Shown here: positions 1-5,436 of the stretch, one piece after another
Layout of the letters: the number at the start of each line of letters is the position of its first letter
How positions within the stretch are numbered: the first letter of the stretch is position 1
Assembly (NCBI GenBank): GCA_017882945.1
Contig: JADGON010000433.1
Span: 1 to 5,958, forward strand
Source of the DNA: Acidimicrobiia bacterium
Lineage (GTDB): Bacteria > Actinomycetota > Acidimicrobiia > IMCC26256 > JAENVU01
Length of the DNA: 5,958 nt
Reading direction: 5' to 3'
Position numbers and translations under genes: made by a program
The notes under the pieces: generated by a model
Database searches by the model: none
Told to the model about the DNA's origin: nothing
The model's input: only the letters and a program-made list of their open reading frames with translations

Positions 1-202
1 CACGGTGACCCACGCGCCAGCCGACGATCCCGGCCAGCAGGCAGAGCGCGACGACCAGGGCGATGACCTGCCACAACGCCGGGCCCCGCGAGCGGTCAGG
101 ACGATCGCCACCGCCCTCGTCCGGTCCTGCGCCCGGCGGATCGTCGCGGCCGGAGCCCGGCGACCTCGTCGTGAGCAGGTCGGGTGTGCTCACGCGGGTC
201 AC
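1..202 (-). CDS. N-terminal fragment of a single-pass membrane-anchored protein, runs off the left edge
   Basis: Reading the minus strand down from position 202 gives an open frame of 67 codons to the window edge with no stop. It begins MTRVSTPDLL, continues with a Gly/Pro/Asp/Arg-rich, probably disordered stretch (about residues 14-41), and then one strongly hydrophobic segment at about residues 43-61 (WQVIALVVALCLLAGIVGW), followed by RVGHR. This looks like a cytoplasmic tail plus a signal anchor, with the main domain outside the window. The GTG at 202 overlaps the stop of the metal exporter upstream by 4 nt (GTGA). A second in-frame GTG at 193 is 5 nt past that stop and is equally possible. 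No Shine-Dalgarno sequence is visible, so translational coupling is likely. A short tail, one helix and a Gly-Trp edge resemble secreted DUF305-type proteins, but that is only a guess. Function unknown. Confidence 0.6.
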   Translation of the reverse strand, partial: MTRVSTPDLLTTRSPGSGRDDPPGAGPDEGGGDRPDRSRGPALWQVIALVVALCLLAGIVGWRVGHR

Positions 203-1152
203 AACGTCGCCGTGCGGTTGCGGGTTCCGGTGTCGTGGTCGTCGTCGTCGCAGCTGTGGCACTCGAGCTCGAGCGTCGCGTGCTCGATGCCGAACCCGCT
301 CGCGAGCTCCTCCTTCAGCCGGTCGCCGCGTGCCTGCGCTTCGTGGAGCGTCAGCTCGCCGGTCAGCACGATGTGGGCCGATAACGCCGGCGTCTCGGAG
401 CCGATCGACCAGACGTGCAGGTGGTGGACGGCCTCGACGCCGTCGGCCGACGCAAGCGACCGCTCGACCGCGTCGACGTCGAGCCCCTTCGGCACCCCTT
501 CGAGCAGCACCCGGGTCGTGTCCCGGAGGAGCTGCCACGCCGCGATGAGCACGAGGATCGAGATGAAGATCGAGACGAGTGGGTCCACCCAGTCGGCGCC
601 CGTCGTGAGGACGACGATCCCGGCGATCACGACGCCGACCGAGCCGGCGGCGTCCGATGCGAGGTGGAGGAACGCGCCGCGCAGGTTGAGGCTGTCGCCG
701 CTCGACCGGGAGATGATCCAGGCGCTGCCCGCGTTGACCGCGAGGCCGAGCAGGCCGACGACGATCACGCCCAGCCCGTCGATCGGTTCGGGGCTGGAAA
801 AGCGCTGGATCGCTTCGTAGACCACCCAACCCGAGACGAGGACGAGCACCGCGGCGTTCGCCTGCGCCGCGAGCACCTCAGCGCGCAGCATCCCGTAGGT
901 GTTGCGATTCGAGGCCGGCCGGGTGATCAGCGCCTGGGCGAGAAGTGCGAGCGCGAGCGCGACGACATCCGACGCCATGTGGGCGGAGTCGGCGATGAGG
1001 GCGAGCGACCCGAAGACGATGCCGCCAGCGAGCTGGATCGCGAAGAACACGCCGTTGGCGACCAGCGCGATCTGAAGCGCACGGACGCGGGCTCGGTGCG
1101 TCATGGATGTGCCGTCGGAGCCCGCGGTGTGCGCGTGGTGGTTGTGCGCCAC
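199..1152 (-). CDS. CDF-family divalent cation (probably zinc) efflux transporter
   Basis: A cation diffusion facilitator of 317 residues, the usual family length. Such proteins exchange cytoplasmic Zn2+ (sometimes Cd2+ or Co2+) for protons across the inner membrane and work as dimers. Six helices can be placed at about 28-49, 51-75, 98-118, 124-148, 157-184 and 190-208. The intramembrane metal site is intact as two HxxxD motifs: H58/D62 in helix 2 and H163/D167 in helix 5. This HD-HD pattern is the one associated with zinc in CzcD/ZitB/ZnT relatives. The C-terminal cytoplasmic domain follows (about 210-300), with HVWSIGS at 246-252, H260 and H291. The N-terminus carries a His cluster (HNHHAH, 3-8), and the tail has CHSCDDDDHD (298-307), both plausible metal-collecting segments; no His-rich loop lies between helices 4 and 5. 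The GTG start at 1152 keeps the His cluster; ATG at 1104 is the alternative. It lies 33 nt after the hydrolase gene, probably in the same transcript. Confidence 0.93.
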   Translation of the reverse strand: MAHNHHAHTAGSDGTSMTHRARVRALQIALVANGVFFAIQLAGGIVFGSLALIADSAHMASDVVALALALLAQALITRPASNRNTYGMLRAEVLAAQANAAVLVLVSGWVVYEAIQRFSSPEPIDGLGVIVVGLLGLAVNAGSAWIISRSSGDSLNLRGAFLHLASDAAGSVGVVIAGIVVLTTGADWVDPLVSIFISILVLIAAWQLLRDTTRVLLEGVPKGLDVDAVERSLASADGVEAVHHLHVWSIGSETPALSAHIVLTGELTLHEAQARGDRLKEELASGFGIEHATLELECHSCDDDDHDTGTRNRTATL

Positions 1153-1185
1153 GTCACCACGGTAACGCTCTGGTGGGTCGAGCCG

Positions 1186-2073
1186 TCAGCCCGCGGCCAG
1201 GAACGAGAGGATGCGACGGTTCACGGCTTCGGGCTGATCGAGGTGGAGGAAGTGCCCGCTGGCTGGAACGATCTCGAAGTCGAGGCCCGCAGGGAAGAGC
1301 GGGCGCTGCTCGTGCTCGACGAGGAGCTCGACGCCCATGCACCCGTCGTCGGCGCCGTGCAAGTAGAGCGTCGGGATCGGTGTGGGCAGGTTGCCGGTCG
1401 CCTGGACCGCGTCGAGCTCGGGGTCGCCCGGCTTCGTTCCGAGCATGGACTGGTAGTAGCTGATCGCGGCGGCGGTCGAGCCCGGCGCGCCGAGCGTGTC
1501 CTTCAGCGCGCGCATGAATTGATGGTCGGGAACGAGGCCCGGCGACCAGTCGTGCCAGAGCATGTCGATCACCGCGAAGTCGTCGCCGGGCACGACGAGC
1601 TCGGCCAGCGGCGTTTGGAAGAAGAAGATGTACCAGGACCGCTTGAGCTGCGCGGGTGTGGTCAGGAAGCGATTCATCAGCGCGGCCTGGTGTGGCACTG
1701 CCAGCGTGACGAGCTTCGAGAACCGGTCGGGTCGGTGGCCGGCCGCGGTGTACGAGGCGATCGCGCCCCAGTCGTGGCCGATGAGCACCGCATCCCGATC
1801 GCCGGCGAACGTGTCGGCGAGCGCGAGCGCGTCGAGCGCGACCGCGGCCACCTGGTAGTTGCCGTCCGGGGCGAGGCCCGTGGGGGAGTAACCCCGCAGC
1901 CACGGCGCGATCACGTGGTACCCCGCGGCGGCGAGCTCGGGCATGAGGTGCTGCCAGGTCGGCGCGTGATCGGGGAATCCGTGGAGACACAACGCGAGGG
2001 GACCATCGCTCGGCCCGTCCTCCAGGTAGGCGAAGTCGATCCCGTTCGCGGTCACACGCTCTGGCTCGGTCAT
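1186..2073 (-). CDS. Alpha/beta-fold hydrolase, epoxide-hydrolase-like
   Basis: A 295-residue alpha/beta hydrolase of the epoxide hydrolase / haloalkane dehalogenase branch, predicted to be cytoplasmic. The oxyanion-hole motif HGFP is at 31-34. The nucleophile elbow is GHDWGA (99-104), so the nucleophile would be D101, not serine; this fits an ester-intermediate hydrolase and argues against an ordinary esterase. The acid is probably D242 or D243 in HGADDGC, and the base is H274 in SGHFLHLDQP. The cap region (about 130-225) carries WYIFFFQTPLAE (147-158) and SYYQSM (205-210), whose tyrosines Y148 and Y206/Y207 fit the pair that activates the epoxide oxygen in this family. The substrate cannot be read from sequence. 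Haloalkane dehalogenase is the main alternative, less likely given the cap tyrosines. The ATG at 2073 has no clear ribosome-binding site. It is the first gene of the leftward block and diverges from the MarR regulator across 88 nt. Confidence 0.9.
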   Translation of the reverse strand: MTEPERVTANGIDFAYLEDGPSDGPLALCLHGFPDHAPTWQHLMPELAAAGYHVIAPWLRGYSPTGLAPDGNYQVAAVALDALALADTFAGDRDAVLIGHDWGAIASYTAAGHRPDRFSKLVTLAVPHQAALMNRFLTTPAQLKRSWYIFFFQTPLAELVVPGDDFAVIDMLWHDWSPGLVPDHQFMRALKDTLGAPGSTAAAISYYQSMLGTKPGDPELDAVQATGNLPTPIPTLYLHGADDGCMGVELLVEHEQRPLFPAGLDFEIVPASGHFLHLDQPEAVNRRILSFLAAG

Positions 2074-2122
2074 GGCTCGGAGCGTACGCAGCGAGCGTGG
2101 TGAATCGCGCGCCCGTCACCGT

Positions 2123-2152
2123 TTGACAACGAATGATTAGGTGCCTAATAAT
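2123..2152 (+). promoter_or_regulatory. Sigma-70-type promoter of the marR-ABC exporter operon
   Basis: A perfect -35 box TTGACA lies at 2123-2128. After an 18-bp spacer comes AATAAT at 2147-2152, five of six bases matching TATAAT. A one-base shift gives TAATAA with a 17-bp spacer, a poorer match. The AT-rich patch stands out from the GC-rich surroundings. The transcription start would fall at about 2158-2162, right at the ATG at 2162, which predicts a leaderless or nearly leaderless mRNA. Confidence 0.75.
2133..2152. promoter_or_regulatory. Probable MarR operator (palindrome over the -10 box)
   Basis: The core ATTAGGTGCCTAAT at 2136-2149 is a perfect 6-bp inverted repeat around TG. Extending it to 2133-2152 adds two more matching pairs across one mismatch (G2135/A2150), giving a 20-bp near-palindrome, about the size a MarR dimer covers. 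It fills the end of the promoter spacer and the whole -10 box, so a bound repressor would exclude RNA polymerase. Its position directly in front of a MarR gene makes autorepression the natural reading. Binding is inferred, not shown. Confidence 0.7.
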
Positions 2153-2161
2153 ATTCGCTCC

Positions 2162-2608
2162 ATGGATCCGCCCCTCGGCCGTCGCCTCTCTCTCGGTCAT
2201 CGAGCCACGCACGACGCGCTCGACGAGCGCATGCGCGCGCGCGGCGCGAGCCTCTGGCACTGGATCCTCCTGCGCCAGGCGGCGGAGCACGAGGGCTCGA
2301 GTCAGCGGGAGCTCGCCGAGCTCATGCACATCGAGCCTTCGACCCTTGTCAGCCACCTCGACAAGCTCGCGGACGAAGGGCTCGTCGAACGGCGACGTGA
2401 CGAACGCGACCGACGCATTGCACGCGTGTACGTGACGGCCACGGGACGACGACGGTTGCGCCAGCTCAGCGACATCGCCGAAGAAGTCGACAGCGAGCTG
2501 CGCGCGCTGCTGACCGAACGAGAGATCGACGTGCTCGGCAAGACCCTGATGCGCATCCACGAGCACTTCACCGAGAGGAAAGAGGTACGCGGTGTCAGCC
2601 AGCGTTGA
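2162..2608 (+). CDS. MarR-family transcriptional regulator
   Basis: A 148-residue winged helix-turn-helix regulator of typical MarR length. An N-terminal dimerisation helix region (about 5-45) precedes the DNA-binding helices in SQRELAELMHIEPSTLVSHL (47-66). The wing follows with LVERRRDERDRRIARVYVT (74-92), including the DxRDRR-type segment characteristic of MarR wings, and then long C-terminal helices (96-140). MarR proteins usually repress their own operon and a linked efflux pump until a phenolic or other lipophilic ligand binds. I place the start at ATG 2162: the in-frame GTG at 2141 lies inside the operator and upstream of the predicted transcription start, so it should not be in the mRNA. 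There is no Shine-Dalgarno site, consistent with leaderless translation. The 3' end overlaps the ABC ATPase start by 17 nt, indicating one transcript. Confidence 0.92.
   Translation: MDPPLGRRLSLGHRATHDALDERMRARGASLWHWILLRQAAEHEGSSQRELAELMHIEPSTLVSHLDKLADEGLVERRRDERDRRIARVYVTATGRRRLRQLSDIAEEVDSELRALLTEREIDVLGKTLMRIHEHFTERKEVRGVSQR
2573..2585 (+). promoter_or_regulatory. Ribosome-binding site of the ABC ATPase gene
   Basis: The purine run GAGAGGAAAGAGG ends 6 nt before the GTG at 2592 and lies within the end of the MarR coding sequence. It is the strongest Shine-Dalgarno-like site in the window and supports GTG 2592 over the in-frame GTG at 2646. Confidence 0.65.
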
Positions 2609-3581
2609 ACAGCGACCGCCCGGCGTCGGATCCGGTCCGGATGAGGTGATCCGCACCGAACAGCTGACCAAGGTCTACCCGGGCGACATCAGAGCCGTCG
2701 ACGGGCTCGACCTCTCGGTGCAGCGAGGCGAGATCTTCGGTCTGCTCGGTCCGAACGGCGCGGGCAAGACCACGACCGCCGGGATGCTCACCACGCGGGT
2801 GATCCCGACCGGTGGCCGTGCGTTCGTCGGCGGTGTCGATGTCGTTGCGCACCCGACGGCGGCGAAGCAGGTCATCGGCGTCGTGCCGCAGACGAACACG
2901 CTCGACCGCGCGCTGACGGTCTGGGAGAACCTGTACTTCCACGGTCGCTTCTTCGGGATGGGCGCGAAGACCTCGAAGACCGAGGCCACCCGGCTGCTCG
3001 AGCAGTTCCGCCTCGCCGATCGCGCCGAGGCGCCGGTGCTCGCGCTCTCGGGCGGGATGGCGCAGCGCCTCATGGTGGCGCGGGCGATCATGCACCAGCC
3101 CGCGATCCTGTTCCTCGACGAGCCGACTGCAGGCCTTGACCCCCAGAGCCGCATCGCGCTGTGGGACATCCTCGGTGAGCTCCACGCGGCGGGGCAGACG
3201 ATCCTGCTCACGACGCACTACATGGAGGAAGCCGACGAGCTGTGCAACCGGCTCGCGATCATCGACCGCGGCAAGCTGCTCGCGCTCGACACGCCGGCCG
3301 CGCTCAAGCAGTCGGTCGGCATCGACGCGATGGTCACGGTCACCGCTGCCGGCGACCTCGACCAGCTCGCGAACGTGCTGCGCGACGAGATCCCGAACGC
3401 CACGACGGTCGACCACTCCGACGGAGTCGTGCGGATGGGAGTGCGCCAGATCCAGGGGGTGCTCCCCAAGGTCGTCGAAGCGGCCGAACGGCACGGCTTC
3501 TCCGTCTCTGATCTCTCCTCCACGGAACCCACGCTCGAAACGGTGTTCATCAATCTCACCGGGAAGGACCTCCGCGAATGA
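2592..3581 (+). CDS. ABC transporter ATP-binding protein, DrrA-like (multidrug/antibiotic export type)
   Basis: A 329-residue ABC ATPase with one complete nucleotide-binding domain. Visible motifs in order: aromatic A-loop Y29, Walker A GPNGAGKT (53-60), Q-loop Q100, signature LSGGMAQR (152-159), Walker B AILFLDEP (171-178) with catalytic E177, D-loop GLDPQ (181-185) and switch H209. All key residues are present, so it should be active. The C-terminal extension (about 240-329) ends in PTLETVFINLTGKDLRE, the tail typical of the DrrA/daunorubicin-resistance and ABC-2 exporter group. It would power the permease encoded next as an (ATPase)2-(permease)2 exporter at the cytoplasmic face of the membrane. 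Substrate is not readable; drugs, lipids and other hydrophobic compounds are all handled by relatives. The GTG start overlaps marR by 17 nt, and the stop overlaps the permease start as ATGA. MarR control is implied by position. Confidence 0.96.
   Translation: MSASVEQRPPGVGSGPDEVIRTEQLTKVYPGDIRAVDGLDLSVQRGEIFGLLGPNGAGKTTTAGMLTTRVIPTGGRAFVGGVDVVAHPTAAKQVIGVVPQTNTLDRALTVWENLYFHGRFFGMGAKTSKTEATRLLEQFRLADRAEAPVLALSGGMAQRLMVARAIMHQPAILFLDEPTAGLDPQSRIALWDILGELHAAGQTILLTTHYMEEADELCNRLAIIDRGKLLALDTPAALKQSVGIDAMVTVTAAGDLDQLANVLRDEIPNATTVDHSDGVVRMGVRQIQGVLPKVVEAAERHGFSVSDLSSTEPTLETVFINLTGKDLRE
3562..3568 (+). promoter_or_regulatory. Ribosome-binding site of the ABC permease gene
   Basis: GGAAGGA lies 9 nt before the ATG at 3578, inside the end of the ATPase gene. 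Together with the ATGA overlap it supports coupled synthesis of the ATPase and the permease. Confidence 0.55.
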
Positions 3582-4429
3582 CGACCATCACGAGTCCCGC
3601 CACGATCCCGAGCGTCAAGGAGCTCGAGCGCTCCGCCCGCAAGTCGACGCGCACGGCGTTCCGTGCGCTCTTCCTCCGGGACCTCACGGTGTTGCGCAAG
3701 TCCCTCAAGGAGTTCCTGCCGCGCACGTTGCTGCAGCCGTTCCTGCTCGTGTTCATCTTCACGTACGTCTTCCCGAAGATCGGTCAGGGCGTCGGTGGAT
3801 CGGGTGCGGCGGCGGCCGAGTTCTCGACCCGCCTCGTGGCCGGCGTGATCGGGCTCTCGATCATGTTCCAGGGGATCCAGTCGGTCGCGCTGCCGATGGT
3901 GCAGGAGTTCGGGTACACGCGTGAGATCGAGGACCGGGTGCTCGCTCCGATGCCCGTCGCGCTCGTGGCGATCGAGAAGGTGATCTCGGGCGCGTTCAAT
4001 GGGCTCTTCGCGGCGCTGCTCGTCTTCCCGATCGCGGCGATCGTCCCGGCAACGCCGGTGCACCTCGACATCAACTGGCCGGTCCTGCTCACGCTGGCGC
4101 CGCTGGCTTGCTACATGTGCGGCGCGCTGGGTCTGACGTTCGGGACCCGCTTCGACCCCCGCACGGTGCCGATGCTCTTCGGGATCGTGGTGCTCCCGCT
4201 CACGTTCCTGGGCGCGATCTACTACTCATGGTCCTCGTTGGCCCCGATCAAATGGCTCCAGGTCTTCGTGCTGGTGAACCCGCTCGTCTACATGTGCGAG
4301 GGCTTCCGCGCCGCCCTCACGACCAGCGAGCACATGAGCTTGTGGGCGGTGTATCCGGTGATGATCGGCTTCTCGGCCCTGTTCACGTGGCTCGGGATCA
4401 GCGGCTTCAAGAAGCGCGTGTTGTCGTGA
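3578..4429 (+). CDS. ABC-2 type permease, DrrB-like membrane subunit
   Basis: A 283-residue integral membrane protein with the ABC-2 permease layout. A charged cytoplasmic N-terminus (1-48) includes the amphipathic connecting-helix region around FRALFLRDLTVLRKSLKEF. Six hydrophobic segments follow at about 49-67, 86-106, 134-158, 166-187, 196-215 and 255-275. The cytoplasmic loop between segments 2 and 3 reads EIEDRVLAPMP (116-126), the conserved loop that contacts the ATPase in this family. NP at 234-235 and EGFR at 241-244 are further family marks before the last helix. It forms the translocation path for the exporter with the ATPase encoded immediately upstream, whose stop overlaps its start by 4 nt. 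Substrate unknown; the MarR gene at the head of the operon makes a toxic small molecule more likely than a bulk lipid or polysaccharide, but that is inference. Confidence 0.94.
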   Translation: MTTITSPATIPSVKELERSARKSTRTAFRALFLRDLTVLRKSLKEFLPRTLLQPFLLVFIFTYVFPKIGQGVGGSGAAAAEFSTRLVAGVIGLSIMFQGIQSVALPMVQEFGYTREIEDRVLAPMPVALVAIEKVISGAFNGLFAALLVFPIAAIVPATPVHLDINWPVLLTLAPLACYMCGALGLTFGTRFDPRTVPMLFGIVVLPLTFLGAIYYSWSSLAPIKWLQVFVLVNPLVYMCEGFRAALTTSEHMSLWAVYPVMIGFSALFTWLGISGFKKRVLS

Positions 4430-4491
4430 CCGCCTCAGGAGCGGAGTGACGACGCCGAATGTGGAGGGTGTTTTCGGGCCGAGATTGTGGG

Positions 4492-4497
4492 TATCCT
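4492..4497 (+). promoter_or_regulatory. Weak candidate -10 box for the MBL hydrolase
   Basis: TATCCT matches four of six consensus bases, including the first T, second A and last T. It lies 9 nt before ATG 4507, the spacing expected for a leaderless start. No convincing -35 box is seen 16-19 bp upstream (only T-rich TGTTTT at 4469-4474), so this is tentative. If real, the MBL and flavin reductase genes could be expressed separately from the exporter. Confidence 0.3.
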
Positions 4498-4506
4498 CCC
4501 CGTCCG

Positions 4507-5436
4507 ATGCCGGGGGGTATGAAAGTCACTTTTCACGGCGTGCGCGGTTCCACACCGTGCGACGGCCCGCAGCTGGCCCGCTACGGCGGGAACACGTCAT
4601 GTGTCGCGGTGGAAGTCCCTGGTCAGGCGCCCATCGTCTTCGACCTCGGGACCGGTCTGCGGAACTTCGGGCTCGCCCTCCTCGAGCAGGAGCAGGCCGA
4701 TGACTTCCACGGCACCGTCCTGCTGAGCCACCTCCACTGGGACCACGTGCAGGGCCTCCCGTTCTTCGGGCCGCTGCACCGGCCCGGCGCCACGCTCGAC
4801 GTCTACGGGCCACGCCAGGACGAGGGCCCGCTCGGTGAGGTCTTCGCGGGGATGATGCAGCCGCCGTACTTCCCGATCACGCCGGAGCAGCTCGAGGGAA
4901 CGGTCCAGTTCCACGACGTCGGCGACGACGACTTCCCGGTCTCGACCACGGCGAAGGTCCGGTCCCGCTGGATCCGCCATGTCGGACCCACCCTCGGGTA
5001 TCGCCTCGAGTGGCAGGGCATCTCGATCGCGTACCTCTCCGACCACGGTCAGGGCTGTGTCGGCACGATGTCGAGGGCCGGGTTGGCCCGGGACCGGACC
5101 GACGACTTCGTCCCCACCGATGTCCTCGACCTCTGTGACGGGGTGGACCTGTTGATCCACGACGCCCAGCACACGCCGGCGGAGTTCGAGGCCAAGCGTC
5201 ATTGGGGTCACTGCACAGTCGACTACGCGGTGCACGTCGCCAAGGAAGCAGGCGTACAGAAGCTCGCGCTCTTCCATCACGACCCCGCCCACGGCGACGA
5301 CCAGATCGACCTGCTCGTCCAGGCTGCGCTCGACACCTCGGATCGGATCGGTGGTGGCGAGGTGGTCGCGGCGTCGGAAGGTCTCGCGCTGGAGTTCGCC
5401 ACTCCGCACGCCGCCGAGCTCGGCGACCCGGCGTGA
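4507..5436 (+). CDS. MBL-fold (metallo-beta-lactamase) metal-dependent hydrolase, PhnP / cyclic-phosphodiesterase-like group
   Basis: A 309-residue metallo-hydrolase from ATG 4507. The N-terminus has GVRGSTPC (11-18), RYGGNTSC (25-32) and DLGTG (46-50), hallmarks of the stand-alone MBL group related to PhnP and cyclic-nucleotide phosphodiesterases. The metal-binding set is complete: HLHWDH (75-80), H158, D179 in SDH and H258 in FHHDP (256-260). IHDAQHT (217-223) and WGHCT (233-237) are further conserved blocks. A phosphodiester substrate is the family-based expectation; it is not a beta-lactamase of the resistance type. Start choice is uncertain. ATG 4519 (MKVTFHG) matches where the family usually begins. 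ATG 4507 adds four residues and could be leaderless. ATG 4459 adds 20 residues of unlikely composition (MWRVFSGRDC), though GGAG lies 12 nt before it. It follows the permease by 29-89 nt depending on start, so it may share the exporter transcript. Its stop overlaps the flavin reductase start. Confidence 0.9.
   Translation: MPGGMKVTFHGVRGSTPCDGPQLARYGGNTSCVAVEVPGQAPIVFDLGTGLRNFGLALLEQEQADDFHGTVLLSHLHWDHVQGLPFFGPLHRPGATLDVYGPRQDEGPLGEVFAGMMQPPYFPITPEQLEGTVQFHDVGDDDFPVSTTAKVRSRWIRHVGPTLGYRLEWQGISIAYLSDHGQGCVGTMSRAGLARDRTDDFVPTDVLDLCDGVDLLIHDAQHTPAEFEAKRHWGHCTVDYAVHVAKEAGVQKLALFHHDPAHGDDQIDLLVQAALDTSDRIGGGEVVAASEGLALEFATPHAAELGDPA

Larger units (their letters stand above)
2074..2161. other. Divergent intergenic region between hydrolase and marR
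   Basis: These 88 nt separate the two oppositely oriented blocks. The marR-proximal half is AT-rich and holds the clear rightward promoter and its palindrome. The hydrolase-proximal half is GC-rich and contains a short palindrome GCGTACGC (2082-2089). I see no convincing leftward promoter: TTGTCA on the minus strand (2124-2129) followed 17 bp later by GATTCA (2101-2106) is the best candidate and has a poor -10. If it is used, the two -35 boxes would overlap on opposite strands. Confidence 0.6.

Noticed and set aside
2082..2089. Palindrome GCGTACGC near the hydrolase start
   Set aside because: An 8-bp GC-rich palindrome is readily expected by chance in this composition and does not extend further.
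415..2103. Plus-strand open frame of 562 codons
   Set aside because: It runs antisense through both the hydrolase and the metal exporter. Its product is Arg/Glu/Asp/Val-rich and without recognisable motifs, as expected for a shadow frame in GC-rich DNA, while the minus-strand proteins have intact catalytic and metal-binding motifs.
2101..2129. Leftward promoter TTGTCA / GATTCA for the hydrolase
   Set aside because: Spacing is 17 bp, but GATTCA shares only two bases with the -10 consensus and lacks the final T. It is mentioned as a possibility only, not called as a feature.
2141..2161. GTG at 2141 as the start of the MarR protein
   Set aside because: It lies within the operator and upstream of the predicted transcription start. 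The ATG at 2162 is in the same frame and agrees with the promoter geometry.
1154..2671. Minus-strand open frame of 505 codons
   Set aside because: It overlaps the hydrolase in another frame and crosses the marR gene and the divergent promoter. It is Arg/Ala/Pro-rich low-complexity shadow sequence.
2595..3494. Minus-strand open frame of 299 codons opposite the ABC ATPase
   Set aside because: It is antisense to a gene with every ABC motif present, and its translation has no domain-like pattern.
4430..4444. Possible hairpin CCGC...GCGG after the permease gene as a terminator
   Set aside because: The stem is only about four perfect pairs and no T-run follows, so it does not support a terminator.
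5202..5432. N-terminal extension of the flavin reductase to ATG 5202
   Set aside because: This would overlap the MBL gene by over 230 nt, is Arg-rich shadow sequence, and precedes the region where family similarity begins. GTG 5433 gives a normal length and a typical coupling overlap.
4507..5436. Antibiotic-resistance beta-lactamase reading of the MBL gene
   Set aside because: The GVRGSTPC/RYGGNTSC N-terminus and FHHDP block fit the PhnP/phosphodiesterase-like MBL group, and there is no signal peptide.
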